A DNA stretch of 64,000 nucleotides from Reyranella sp. CPCC 100927. GTDB lineage: Bacteria; Pseudomonadota; Alphaproteobacteria; Reyranellales; Reyranellaceae. Under the pieces are notes generated by a model. The model worked only from the letters and a program-made list of their open reading frames with translations. It searched no databases and was not told the DNA's origin. Within the stretch, counting starts at the first letter, position 1, and each line of letters opens with the position of its first letter. The stretch covers positions 62,001-126,000 of the forward strand of contig NZ_VOHA01000001.1 of NCBI RefSeq assembly GCF_007859315.1, written 5' to 3'. Below, piece after piece: positions 26,646-35,518 of the stretch. The position numbers and the translations under genes were made by a program.

Positions 26646-27596
26646 ATGTCCGCCGCCGTCGCCCGTTTGTCCGCCCTGCCGCTGTTTGCCATCATACGGG
26701 CCCTGCCCCCCAACCTGCGCGGTGCGCTGTGGGTGATCGCCAGCGGGGCGGTCTTCACCCTGGTCAGTGTCTTCATCCGGCTCGCCGCGCGCGAACTCGA
26801 CAGCCTGCAAGTTTCCTTCTTTCGCGCCGCCTTCGGCCTGCTGTTCATCGTGCCGCTGCTGATCCGCCAGCGGGTCAACCCGTTCGACTCACCGCGGCTG
26901 GGCCAGCACTTCACGCGCGCCTTCATGGGCACCGGCTCGATGGTGTGCGGCTTCTATGCGGCAGCGCATCTGCCACTGGCCGACTCGACGTCGATCGGTT
27001 TCTCGACGCCGCTGTTCATCACCATGATCGCAGCCCTGTTCATGGGCGAGACGGTGCGCTGGCGCCGGTGGTCGGCCACCATCGTCGGCTTCCTCGGTGT
27101 GCTGATCATGGTGCGGCCCGGCGGCGATGTGCTGCAGTCGGCGGCCCTTGTTGCCGTTGCCGCGGCCCTGCTCACCTCGGTCTCGGCCATGATGGTGAAA
27201 CGCCTGTCGGCACACGAGTCGGCGCTGCGCGTGCTGGCGACGTTCGCCGCCATCTCGACGATGCTGATGATCGTGCCAGCCATTGCCGTATGGCGCTGGC
27301 CGTCGGCCACCGTGTGGCTCTACGTGGCTGCCATCGGGCTGTGCGCCACGATCGGCCAGTATTTCTGGGTGCGCGGCTACGCCATCGCCCAGGCCTCCGC
27401 CGTGGCGCCGTTCGACTACCTGCGCATGCCGATCTCGGTGCTGATGGGCTTCCTGGTGTTCGCCGAACTGCCGACGATCTGGACGCTGGTGGGCACCCTG
27501 ATCATCGCCGCGTCGGGCCTGTACATCGCCTACCGCGAAGCGCAGCTCGGCAAGAAGATCACCGCCGAGATCAAGCCGCACAAGGCGCCGGCGTAG
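26646..27596 (+). CDS. DMT superfamily (EamA) transporter
   Basis: A 316-residue membrane protein with ten predicted helices in two EamA repeats. It includes SVFIRLAARELDSLQVSFFRAAFGLL, a family-typical first-repeat motif, and ends in a lysine-rich tail. ATG 26646 is preferred because GGAG lies 7 bases upstream; an earlier in-frame start at 26589 has no ribosome site. Substrate unknown. A GCGGGC-GGGAC-GCCCGC hairpin follows the stop at 27602. Confidence 0.88.
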   Translation: MSAAVARLSALPLFAIIRALPPNLRGALWVIASGAVFTLVSVFIRLAARELDSLQVSFFRAAFGLLFIVPLLIRQRVNPFDSPRLGQHFTRAFMGTGSMVCGFYAAAHLPLADSTSIGFSTPLFITMIAALFMGETVRWRRWSATIVGFLGVLIMVRPGGDVLQSAALVAVAAALLTSVSAMMVKRLSAHESALRVLATFAAISTMLMIVPAIAVWRWPSATVWLYVAAIGLCATIGQYFWVRGYAIAQASAVAPFDYLRMPISVLMGFLVFAELPTIWTLVGTLIIAASGLYIAYREAQLGKKITAEIKPHKAPA

Positions 27597-27601
27597 TGAG
27601 A

Positions 27602-27618
27602 GCGGGCGGGACGCCCGC
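27602..27618. terminator. short GC-rich hairpin after the EamA gene
   Basis: A GCGGGC stem, GGGAC loop and GCCCGC stem lie between convergent genes, with no T-run. It could slow or end transcription from either side. Weak evidence. Confidence 0.35.
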
Positions 27619-27640
27619 GCCCCAGGAGCATGATTCACGC

Positions 27641-28021
27641 TCAGGACATCTCCGGCGCGTACTTGATCACGGCGAAAACCGTGCCTTCGGGATCGGCCAG
27701 GGTCGCCATGCGGCCGACCGGTGGCGAATCGGCGGCGAGGCTGATCACCGTGCCGCCGGCTGCCGTGGCCTTGGCGACAGCGGCATCGACGTCATCCACG
27801 GTGATGTAGGGCAACCAGCCTTTGAAGCTGCCAGCGCCGGGCGCGACGCCGCCAGCGCTGACGTCGCCAACCTTGATCACCGGGTAGGTGGCGTCGGGCA
27901 TCGCCATGTCCTCGAAGCGCCATCCGATCACGGCAGCATAGAAACGCTTCATGGCATCGCCGTTGGCGGCATGAAGCTCGTTCCAGCTGAACAAGCCATG
28001 TGTTCGCATCGCATCGGCCAT
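27641..28021 (-). CDS. VOC (glyoxalase/bleomycin-resistance fold) family protein
   Basis: A 126-residue vicinal-oxygen-chelate protein. It begins HGLFSWNELHAANGDAMKRFYAAVIGWRFEDM, contains PYITVDDVDAAVAKATAAGGTVI, and ends ATLADPEGTVFAVIKY. This pattern is typical of the CFP30B-like branch. ATG 28021 is chosen because GGGAGG lies 6 bases upstream; the ATG two codons earlier would touch it. It lies convergent with the EamA gene and downstream of rmuC on the same strand. Confidence 0.88.
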   Translation of the reverse strand: MADAMRTHGLFSWNELHAANGDAMKRFYAAVIGWRFEDMAMPDATYPVIKVGDVSAGGVAPGAGSFKGWLPYITVDDVDAAVAKATAAGGTVISLAADSPPVGRMATLADPEGTVFAVIKYAPEMS

Positions 28022-28088
28022 GGACATCCTCCCTGTTGTTGTCAGCAGGAAGGACGTCGGGTCGGTCGGGTAATCGACAGCGGGTCGT

Positions 28089-29651
28089 TCACACGTCCGT
28101 GAGAGCCGGTGCGCCGACGCGCTCACTCCCCGGGCTGTCCGCCGGCGGCGTGTCGCGCACGTCGCGCGACTGCGTGTCGATCAGGGGTATCTCCGCCAGG
28201 TCGCGTGCGGCCTCGCCGGGCGCCAGCTCGCGCAGCTGGCGGACCGCCGGCAGGACGCGCCCCTCGAGGCTGCCGACGTAGCTGTTATAGGCATTGACGG
28301 CGTTGTTGAGGTTGCGGCCGACGGTGGCGAGGTGCTGCGACAGGGTCGTGATGCGCTCGTAGAGTGTCTGGCCAAGCTTGCTGATGTGGCGGGCATTCTC
28401 CTCGATGCGCTGCTGGCGCCAGCCATACGCCACGGCCTTGGCCAGAGCGATCAGCGTGGTGGGCGTCACCACCAGCACGCGCTCGCGCAGGGCATCGTCG
28501 AACAGCGTCGGATCGCGTTCCACGGCGGCGCTGTAGAAATTTTCGCCGGGGATGAACATCGCCACGAAATCGGGCGCATCCTCGAACTGCGTCCAGTAGG
28601 CCTTGCCGGCCAGCGTGGTGACATGCGTGCGGACCTGGCGCGCATGCTCCGCCATCTTGGCATCGCGGGCCGCATCGTCGGTGGTCTCCAGCGCCTCCAG
28701 GTAGGCCGACAGCGATGTCTTGGCGTCGATGACGATGCTGCGCTCACCCGGCAGGCGCAGGATCGCGTCCGGCCGCAGCCGTGAACCGTCATCCGTCGCC
28801 ACGGTATGTTCGAGGTCGAAGTCGACATGCTCGCTCATGCCCGACAGCTCGAGTGCGCGTCGCAATTGCTGTTCGCCCCAGCGGCCGCGGGTCTTGGGCG
28901 CCGCGCGCAGCGCGTTGGCGAGTTTCGCCGCCTCGCCGCGCACCGTCTCCTGGCCCTGCACGACGTTGCGCAGTTCGGCCGACAGCACGCCCATCGCCTT
29001 GGCATTCTCCTGTTCGAGGGTCGTCAGGCGCTGCTGGTATTTCTCCAGCGACTCGGCCACCGGCTTCACCAGCCCGTCGATGGCGCCTTGGCGCTGTTTC
29101 AGGTCGGCATCGGCGGCCTGCTTGTGCGTTTCCAGCAGCTGCTTGGCGATCTCGATCAGCGAACTCTGGCTGTCGCGCAGCGCGGCATCGGCCAGCGCCT
29201 TCATCTTGGTTTCGACGTCCGCGCGCAACGCGGTCAGCGCCGTGACCTTTTCGCCATGCGCTTCCTCGGTCTTGCGCAGGGTTTCCTCGAGCTTGGTCTT
29301 GGCGGCGGCCAGCGCTTCGACCCGGCCGCGCAGCAGTACCAGCTCTTGGTCCATGGCGGGCAGACGTTCAGCGTGCGCCGCAAGCCGCTCGGCCGCCTGC
29401 AGCTTGTCCTCCAGCGCCGGCACGCGCTCTGCGGTCGTGCGAACCGCAGCCAAGTGCGCACGGGTCTCGGCGGCCAGGTCGCGCTGGCCCTCCAACTCGG
29501 CGCGCGCAGCATCACGATCGGCCAACGCGGCTCTTTCACCGCGCGCACGCGCACACCAGCCCAGCAGCAGGCCAAGAACGAGGCCAACCAGCAGCAGGGC
29601 AACGAACAACGGCCAGATCAGGTCTGGCGGAACAGTCGGTAGTGGGGGCAT
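28089..29651 (-). CDS. rmuC: DNA recombination protein RmuC
   Basis: A 520-residue protein with an N-terminal membrane helix (LIWPLFVALLLVGLVLGLLLGW), a long coiled-coil region (about 35-210, rich in A/E/K/R heptads) and the C-terminal RmuC nuclease-like domain. That domain contains RGRWGEQQLRRALELSGM, RPDAILRLPGERSIVIDAKTSLSAYLEAL and FIPGENFYSAA. RmuC limits inversions at short repeats. Start ATG 29651; a TTG two codons earlier is also in frame. A perfect 8-bp inverted repeat lies directly before the start and overlaps the ribosome site. Confidence 0.95.
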   Translation of the reverse strand: MPPLPTVPPDLIWPLFVALLLVGLVLGLLLGWCARARGERAALADRDAARAELEGQRDLAAETRAHLAAVRTTAERVPALEDKLQAAERLAAHAERLPAMDQELVLLRGRVEALAAAKTKLEETLRKTEEAHGEKVTALTALRADVETKMKALADAALRDSQSSLIEIAKQLLETHKQAADADLKQRQGAIDGLVKPVAESLEKYQQRLTTLEQENAKAMGVLSAELRNVVQGQETVRGEAAKLANALRAAPKTRGRWGEQQLRRALELSGMSEHVDFDLEHTVATDDGSRLRPDAILRLPGERSIVIDAKTSLSAYLEALETTDDAARDAKMAEHARQVRTHVTTLAGKAYWTQFEDAPDFVAMFIPGENFYSAAVERDPTLFDDALRERVLVVTPTTLIALAKAVAYGWRQQRIEENARHISKLGQTLYERITTLSQHLATVGRNLNNAVNAYNSYVGSLEGRVLPAVRQLRELAPGEAARDLAEIPLIDTQSRDVRDTPPADSPGSERVGAPALTDV

Positions 29652-29656
29652 CGGCA

Positions 29657-29679
29657 ACTCTTGTTGTTACGACAAGAGT
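29657..29679 (-). promoter_or_regulatory. inverted repeat over the rmuC ribosome-binding site
   Basis: Arms ACTCTTGT (29657-29664) and ACAAGAGT (29672-29679) are perfectly complementary, with a 7-nt spacer. On the minus-strand mRNA the downstream arm includes AAGAG, the only plausible Shine-Dalgarno before ATG 29651. A hairpin here could restrain translation, or the DNA palindrome could be an operator. Confidence 0.45.
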
Positions 29680-29728
29680 CGCAGATCACCGCGCAACGAT
29701 CAATCGGACCAGCGGCGCCTGGGGACAG

Positions 29729-30073
29729 TCAGGTAACGTCGATCGACTTCAGCCAGCGCCGCGCCCGCGTGCGGTGGGCTTCGCTGATGCTGCCGCCCAC
29801 CACCTTCAGCGCCGCCAGCAGCACGGCGGCATCGTCGGTGAAGCCCAGCCCCAGCACGACATCAGGGACCATGTCGATCGGCATGATGAAATAGGCCAGC
29901 GCCCCGATCAGCGTCGCGCGCACCTTGAACGGCGTGGCCGGATCGCGGGTGCAGAACCACGCCGCCACGGCATCCTCGGAAAATGGGATTCGTCGCGCTA
30001 CCGCCTTGATCTTGTTGACGAAACCGTCGCGTACCAAGGCTGTGTCACGGCCCAACGTGTCGGTGTCTGGCAT
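29729..30073 (-). CDS. DUF1232 (YkvA-like) membrane protein
   Basis: A 114-residue protein containing the DUF1232 core FKVRATLIGALAYFIMPIDMVPDVVLGLGFTDDAAVLLAAL (about residues 50-90), with its typical Y-[FL]-I-x-P-x-D-x-x-P-D segment. ATG 30073 follows GGAGGA at good spacing. It is 77 bp upstream of rmuC on the same strand. The role is unknown; membership rests on the conserved core. Confidence 0.87.
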   Translation of the reverse strand: MPDTDTLGRDTALVRDGFVNKIKAVARRIPFSEDAVAAWFCTRDPATPFKVRATLIGALAYFIMPIDMVPDVVLGLGFTDDAAVLLAALKVVGGSISEAHRTRARRWLKSIDVT

Positions 30074-30196
30074 CGAGGCTCCTCCCAGTGAGCCGCGCTG
30101 ATAATTGGGTATTCTTGCCGCTCTTCGCAAGATCGCTGTCTTGCCAAGGGCGTCGCCGGCCCACAAGGTGCCGGCCGGGTTTGGCGGGGAGACAGA

Positions 30197-31684
30197 ATGG
30201 CGGTTGCGCGCGGTGAAGCGGCAGCACCTGCATCGACGGACGGCGCGCCGCGGGCAGAGGCCTCAAAGCTGGGTCAGGTGTCGTGGGCCCTGTTCGATTG
30301 GGCCAACCAGCCATTCTTCACCATCATCACCACCTTCATCTTCAGTTCCTACTTCGCCAATGTGCTGGTCTACCAGCATGAGCTGGCCGCCCTGAAGACG
30401 GCCTATCCCGATCGCAGCGCCGCCGAGTTGTCGCAGTTGGCGCAGGCTGCCGGCCAGTCGGCCTGGGCTTTCACGCAATCGGCGTCGGGCCTCTTCATCG
30501 CCTTGCTCAGTCCGTTTCTCGGGTCGATGGCCGACGCCGCCGGCCGGCGCAAGCCGTTCATCCTCGTCTTTCAGCTGCTGCTGGCGGTGGGGTGCATCGC
30601 CCTGTGGTGGGCGCGTCCCGAGCATGCCGACTGGATCGGGCTGATCTCGCTGGCCGTCATCCTCGCCACGATCGGCGCCGAGATCTCGATCGTGTTCAAC
30701 AATGCCTTCCTGCCCAACATCGTGCGGCCCGAGCGCATGGGTTGGCTGAGCGGTTTCGGCTGGGGCATGGGCTATCTCGGCGGTCTGGTGTCGCTGTTCA
30801 TCGTGCTGGCCGTCAGCCGTCCCAGTCTGCTGGGCCTGGCGCCGCCCGGCAGTCCGCCACTGTTCGGCCTCGACCGCGCCGCCTACGAGGTCGAACGGCT
30901 GATCGGCCCGGCATCGGCGCTGTGGCTGTTCATCTTCGTGCTGCCGATGTTCCTGTTCACACCCGACGGCAAGCGCAGTGGCCTGGGTGTCGCCGATGCG
31001 GCAGGGCAGGGATTCCGAACCTTGATCGGGACACTGCGCAAGCTGCGGCACTATCGCAATCCGCTCCTCTATCTGGTCGCCTACATGATCTACAACGACG
31101 GGCTCGCCGCCGTGATCGCGTTCGGCGGCGTCTATGCCTCGGCGACCTTTCTGTGGCCCACCGAGACGTTGGGCGTGTTCGGCATCGTGCTCACGGTGCT
31201 GGGCGTGTTCGGCGCCTTCGCCGGTGGCTGGCTCGATGATCGCATCGGATCGAAGCGCACCGTGCAGTTCGCGATTGCCGGTACGATTATCGCCACGCTC
31301 GGCATTCTCTCGGTGTCGCGCACCGGTGTGCTGTTTGTTGTCGGTGTGCCCGAGCCCGCTGCCGACCGTGGTCTGTTCGGATCGCTGCAGGAGCAGGTCT
31401 TCATGGGCTTCGCCCTGCTGATCGGCATCTGCATGGGCCCGATGCAGGCAGCCAGCCGAACCCTGGTGGGACGCCTGGCGCCAGCAGGGATGTCGGGTGA
31501 GTTCTACGGGCTGTTCGCGCTGTCGGGCCGTGCGACGACGTTCATGGCGCCGGCCCTGATCGGCGTGGTGACCTGGCTCACCAACTCCAACCGGTTCGGC
31601 ATGATGGTGGTGTTGGCCTTTCTGGTCGTCGGTTTCATTTTGCTATGGCAGGTTCGCGAAGAGCAGGCGCAACGCATCCATTGA
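30197..31684 (+). CDS. MFS transporter, UMF1/Atg22-like
   Basis: A 495-residue major facilitator with twelve membrane segments. The opening SWALFDWANQPFFTIITTFIFSSYFA is the hallmark of the UMF1 (Atg22-like) family. It has an MFS loop-like LGSMADAAGRRKPFI after the third helix. The proteins are annotated as vacuolar amino-acid effluxers in fungi; substrates of bacterial members are not established. Start 30197 is preceded by GGGGAGAC. Confidence 0.9.
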   Translation: MAVARGEAAAPASTDGAPRAEASKLGQVSWALFDWANQPFFTIITTFIFSSYFANVLVYQHELAALKTAYPDRSAAELSQLAQAAGQSAWAFTQSASGLFIALLSPFLGSMADAAGRRKPFILVFQLLLAVGCIALWWARPEHADWIGLISLAVILATIGAEISIVFNNAFLPNIVRPERMGWLSGFGWGMGYLGGLVSLFIVLAVSRPSLLGLAPPGSPPLFGLDRAAYEVERLIGPASALWLFIFVLPMFLFTPDGKRSGLGVADAAGQGFRTLIGTLRKLRHYRNPLLYLVAYMIYNDGLAAVIAFGGVYASATFLWPTETLGVFGIVLTVLGVFGAFAGGWLDDRIGSKRTVQFAIAGTIIATLGILSVSRTGVLFVVGVPEPAADRGLFGSLQEQVFMGFALLIGICMGPMQAASRTLVGRLAPAGMSGEFYGLFALSGRATTFMAPALIGVVTWLTNSNRFGMMVVLAFLVVGFILLWQVREEQAQRIH

Positions 31685-31729
31685 CGCTCGGCGTCGCTGC
31701 TCGCACGCAGTTCATCTCAGGAGGCAGCG

Positions 31730-32044
31730 ATGATCGTCGCCATCGTCAATTTTCAGCTTCCATCGGACGTGACTGCCGAACAGGCGCGCACGCTCTACGC
31801 CGACTCGGCACCGAAGTACCGCGCGATGAAGGGATTGGTGCGCAAGTACTACCTGTGGGACGCCGAGCAACGCATCGGCGGTGGCGTCTACCTCTGGGAG
31901 TCGCGCGCCGCGGCCGATGCCGTGTACACGGCGGAATGGAAGGCCTACATCAAGGCACGCTACGGCAAGGAGCCCGCGATCACCTTCTTCGACGCGCCGG
32001 TCATCGTCGACAACGAGATCGGCACCACCAAGGTGGCGGCCTGA
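31730..32044 (+). CDS. YdhR-like small monooxygenase-fold protein
   Basis: A 104-residue ferredoxin-like alpha/beta protein: MIVAIVNFQLPSDVTAEQAR, LVRKYYLWDAEQRIGGGVYLWESRAAADAVY and FFDAPVIVDN. The layout matches YdhR and dimeric ABM-type proteins that may act as cofactor-free monooxygenases. A strong CAGGAGG precedes the ATG by 5 bases. The gene ends one base before the convergent cobT stop. Activity is not established. Confidence 0.8.
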   Translation: MIVAIVNFQLPSDVTAEQARTLYADSAPKYRAMKGLVRKYYLWDAEQRIGGGVYLWESRAAADAVYTAEWKAYIKARYGKEPAITFFDAPVIVDNEIGTTKVAA

Positions 32045-33076
32045 TCAGGCCGGGCCCGAAACGCCGGCACCACTGAAAGTCGCCATGCCGTCGAGGCAGG
32101 CGCAGGCAGCCTTCAGCAAGCTGACCGCCACCGCCGCGCCGCTGCCTTCGCCCAGGCGCATGCCCAGATCGAGCAGCGGCTTCTGATCCAGCCGCGCGCA
32201 CAGGGCCGCGTGCGCCGGTTCGGCCGAGCGATGCGCCACCAGGCAGTGATCCAGCGCGTGCGGATCGAGCGTGTGCAGCACGGCGGCGGCGGCGGTGCAG
32301 GTGTATCCATCGAGCAGCACGGGGATGCGTCCCATGCGGGCGGCGATGATGGCGCCACAGATTGCCGCCAGCTCCTCGCCACCGACGGCGGCAAGCACCT
32401 GCAGCGGATCACCCAGCGCGGCGCGATGGCGCTCGATGCCCCGTTGCACCGTCTCGATCTTGCGTTCAAGTGCTGCGCCGGAGACGCCGGTCCCCGGTCC
32501 GACCCAGTCCTCGGCGCGACCGCCGAACAGCGCCAGGCACAGCGCCGCAGCGGATGTCGTGTTGCCGATGCCCATCTCGCCCAGGCACAGCACGTCGATG
32601 CCGGTCTCGGCCGCCATCATGCCGTAGGCCATGGCACGCGCGCAGCGCCCTTCGTCCATCGCCGGGCCTTCGGTGAAATCACCGACCGGGTTTTGCAGGT
32701 CCATTTCGTAGACCCGCAGGTCGCCGTCGATGGCGGCCGTCAGCTGGTTGATGGCAGCGCCGCCAGCGATGAAATTCTGCACCATCTGCGCATTGACCTC
32801 GGCGGGATAGGCCGAGACACCGCGCGCCACGATACCGTGGCTGCCGGCGAACACGCAGACGCGCGGCCGCTGGCACCGAGGCTGCGCGCGGCCCTGCCAC
32901 GCCGCCAGCCATTCGGTGATCTCCTCCAGCCGGCCCAACGACCCGAGCGGCTTGGTGAGGTCGGCCTGGCGCAGGCGCACTTTGGTGCGGGCAGCTTCAT
33001 CGGCTTCCGGCAATTGCGCCAGCACGGCGCGCATTTCGGCGAACGTGGCGGGTGGTGAAGAGTCGCTCGAGGGCAT
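32045..33076 (-). CDS. cobT: nicotinate-nucleotide--dimethylbenzimidazole phosphoribosyltransferase
   Basis: Makes alpha-ribazole phosphate for the lower ligand of cobalamin. The 343 residues include KPLGSLGRLEEITEWLAAWQ, VFAGSHGIVARGVSAYPAEVNAQMV, CLGEMGIGNTTSAAAL, VLLDGYTCTAAAAVLHTL and RLGEGSGAAVAV; the Glu of the last is the catalytic base. ATG 33076 is used; an in-frame TTG 8 codons earlier is less likely. It lies 101 bp downstream of a TonB receptor on the same strand and 3.8 kb from cobS on the opposite strand. No cobalamin riboswitch was seen before it. Confidence 0.96.
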   Translation of the reverse strand: MPSSDSSPPATFAEMRAVLAQLPEADEAARTKVRLRQADLTKPLGSLGRLEEITEWLAAWQGRAQPRCQRPRVCVFAGSHGIVARGVSAYPAEVNAQMVQNFIAGGAAINQLTAAIDGDLRVYEMDLQNPVGDFTEGPAMDEGRCARAMAYGMMAAETGIDVLCLGEMGIGNTTSAAALCLALFGGRAEDWVGPGTGVSGAALERKIETVQRGIERHRAALGDPLQVLAAVGGEELAAICGAIIAARMGRIPVLLDGYTCTAAAAVLHTLDPHALDHCLVAHRSAEPAHAALCARLDQKPLLDLGMRLGEGSGAAVAVSLLKAACACLDGMATFSGAGVSGPA

Positions 33077-33177
33077 CTGGTGTTCGCAAGTCCGCAGCAA
33101 GGTGTCGGCTGACGCGTGTGCCGAAGCGGCGCCGTTGTCCTACAATCGGCGCACCATCTCCAGCGGATTCCACCGGT

Positions 33178-35385
33178 TCAGAACTTGATCGTCGTTCCAA
33201 TACCCACGATGCGACCCTGGCCCACGCGAACGGATTGTGTGGTCGGACCGAAGCTTTGACCGAAGGTCTCGTACCGCGAATTGAACAGGTTGTAGGCGAA
33301 GGCATGGACACCGACGTGCTCGCCCTCCCAGCCAAGCCTTGCGTTAACCACGTGGTATGACTTCAGATTGAAACTGTTGGCCACGTCGACGGGTCGCGCG
33401 CCGACATACTGCCAGTTGGCGCGCAGCAGAACCTCGCCGCCGATGCCCAGCGTGCTGCCCGGCAGTCGGTATTGTCCGCCCAGACTCGCGGTCAGGGCCG
33501 GAACGTTGGGAACATCGTTTCCGGATCGGGCGCCGGTCAAGCTACCCGACGGAACGTCACGCAGCCTGGCGTGCGTGTATCCGACGCCGCCGTAGAGATC
33601 GAACCCCGGCGCCAGGCGCGCGGCAAACTCGACCTCGCCGCCATAGCTGCGATAGTCCAGGGCCGCGGTCGTGAACAGCAGGCGCGCCGGATCGAACACC
33701 ACCAGATGGCCGTCCCTGACGTCGTTGAAGAACAGTGCGCCCTTCACCGCGAGCCGCCGGTTCAGCCATGTCGACTTGAACCCCACCTCGTAGGTCCAGC
33801 TTGCCGAGGCAGGGAATGTGGCCTCGGGCCTGCCTTGGGGCGTGTTGCTGGCGATCGCCGGAAAGCCGCCGGTCACGTATCCTCGCGCCACGGAAACGTA
33901 AGTCATCAGTCCGGCGGACCAGTCGTAGCTCAAGGCAACGCGGCCTGTCGCGAAACCGTCGGATTGGCTGCCGTTCTGCGAGAAGGCGGTCACGACGCCG
34001 GGCAGGCCGTTGCCCTGGAAACGGTACCGCGCCCTCTTGTCCTCGCGCGACAGCCTGAGGCCCATGGTCGCCTTCAGGCCATCGACCACCGGCACCGTGA
34101 CTTCCCCGAACGCAGAATAGCTATTGGTGCTGAAACGGTTGGCCTGGCTTCCGTTCAATCTCTGAAACGCCGGCACGGCGGCGCGACTGAAGCGATCGAC
34201 CACGACCTCAGACCGGAAGAAATTGAAGCCGGCCGTCCATGCCACGGCCTTGTCGGGCGATGCCGACAGCCTGACTTCCTGCAGATAGGTGTTTTCCCGG
34301 ATCGCGATATCGGCGATGTCGGCGCCTTTGACGTTGAAGACTGCGCCAGGCAGGCCGGTCAATCGGCTGAACACCAGGCCATCGGTCTGATCGAGACGCT
34401 GGGACGAATCGTTGCGCTGGAAGCCGCTGATCCAATCCAGCACGAGCGGTCCGAAGTCGTGACTGACCTTGAGCGTAAGGCCCAGCGAATCACCCGACAC
34501 CTTGGTGCGCGGATCGGCGGCACTGACGGGAAATGACGCTGCATCGCGCAACAGGAAACGCGGCGCCGTGTCGTTCTGTCGATTGTAGCTGATGGCCAGT
34601 GTCGCCGTCGTCCTGTCGCCGGGCGTGAACATCAGCGAGCCGCGCGTGGCCGTGATGTTCAGCGCGCCGTCCTTGCCGCCGGCAACGACATTGGGGATGT
34701 CGCCACCGAACGCGGTGTAGCGGGCGGCGAACCGCGCCGCCAAGCGGTCGGCAACCAGCGGCGTGTTGGCGACCAGTTCGCCCAGGCGATAACCCCGCGT
34801 GCCGATCTCGCCGGTCACGGCGAAGGATTGATCGAATGTGGGCGGCCGCGGCACGATGTTGATGGCGCCGGCCTGGGTGTTGCGGCCGAACAACGTTCCC
34901 TGCGGGCCGCGCAGGACCTCGACGCGTTCGACGTCGAGCAGGTCCGCCGCAACGCCATAGACCGACTGAGGCATATCGCCGACATAGACGACGGCCGTCG
35001 TGTCGTCCGACGACAGCGGCGAGAACGAACCGCCGCCGCGTATGTTGAAGAAATTCGTCGACTGCCCGCCGACATCGACGAAGCTGGTGTTGGGCGCGCT
35101 GCGTGCCACGCCGGCATTCGATGCGGTCGGCGGGATGTCCATCGTCTTGCGGTCAATGACCGTGACACTGATGGGTGTGGTCTGGTCCGGCTCGCGACGC
35201 TTGCGTGCGGTCACATCGACCGGCTCCAGCTGAATGACGTCCGGCGGCGGTGGAACGGGTCGCTCCTGAGCGCGCAGGCCGATGTTCGGCGTCATCCAGA
35301 ACACGCCGCAGGCCGATACGATCCAGGCACTGCGCCGCCATGCCGGCAGGCCGGGTTTGCTGTCCATTCGAAAACGCGCTGACAT
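33178..35385 (-). CDS. TonB-dependent outer-membrane receptor
   Basis: A 735-residue receptor with signal peptide (about 1-40), a TonB-box-like stretch (EPVDVTARKR), a plug domain (about 55-175; VYVGDMPQSVYGVAADLLDVERVEVLRGPQGTLFGRNTQAGAIN) and a 22-strand-type barrel ending in aromatic Phe (TTIKF). The length is usual for the family. ATG 35385 is preferred to the GTG one codon before. It is upstream of cobT on the same strand and divergent from a TetR gene. Vitamin or corrinoid uptake is possible from the neighbour, but the plug resembles the broad iron/carbohydrate group, so the substrate is open. Confidence 0.93.
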   Translation of the reverse strand: MSARFRMDSKPGLPAWRRSAWIVSACGVFWMTPNIGLRAQERPVPPPPDVIQLEPVDVTARKRREPDQTTPISVTVIDRKTMDIPPTASNAGVARSAPNTSFVDVGGQSTNFFNIRGGGSFSPLSSDDTTAVVYVGDMPQSVYGVAADLLDVERVEVLRGPQGTLFGRNTQAGAINIVPRPPTFDQSFAVTGEIGTRGYRLGELVANTPLVADRLAARFAARYTAFGGDIPNVVAGGKDGALNITATRGSLMFTPGDRTTATLAISYNRQNDTAPRFLLRDAASFPVSAADPRTKVSGDSLGLTLKVSHDFGPLVLDWISGFQRNDSSQRLDQTDGLVFSRLTGLPGAVFNVKGADIADIAIRENTYLQEVRLSASPDKAVAWTAGFNFFRSEVVVDRFSRAAVPAFQRLNGSQANRFSTNSYSAFGEVTVPVVDGLKATMGLRLSREDKRARYRFQGNGLPGVVTAFSQNGSQSDGFATGRVALSYDWSAGLMTYVSVARGYVTGGFPAIASNTPQGRPEATFPASASWTYEVGFKSTWLNRRLAVKGALFFNDVRDGHLVVFDPARLLFTTAALDYRSYGGEVEFAARLAPGFDLYGGVGYTHARLRDVPSGSLTGARSGNDVPNVPALTASLGGQYRLPGSTLGIGGEVLLRANWQYVGARPVDVANSFNLKSYHVVNARLGWEGEHVGVHAFAYNLFNSRYETFGQSFGPTTQSVRVGQGRIVGIGTTIKF

Positions 35386-35437
35386 CACCCCACCGTCCCC
35401 ATTTCCGCTTTATTTTGCGAATGACTCGCAGTATCAT

Positions 35438-35461
35438 TGATCAAACGATCAGTCAATTGAC
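35438..35461. promoter_or_regulatory. TetR-type operator between receptor and regulator
   Basis: Two adjoining palindromes are present: TGATC-AAAC-GATCA (35438-35451) and the perfect GTCAATTGAC (35452-35461). On the minus strand TTGACT (35456-35451) could be the -35 of the TonB receptor promoter and is embedded in them. The position, between divergent genes, suggests that the TetR protein represses the receptor and itself. Confidence 0.6.
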
Positions 35462-35518
35462 TGGCCGAATAGTCTGATTGATGCTGGCGGCAAGAATCTG
35501 GAATTCGTGGCGGTGCCG

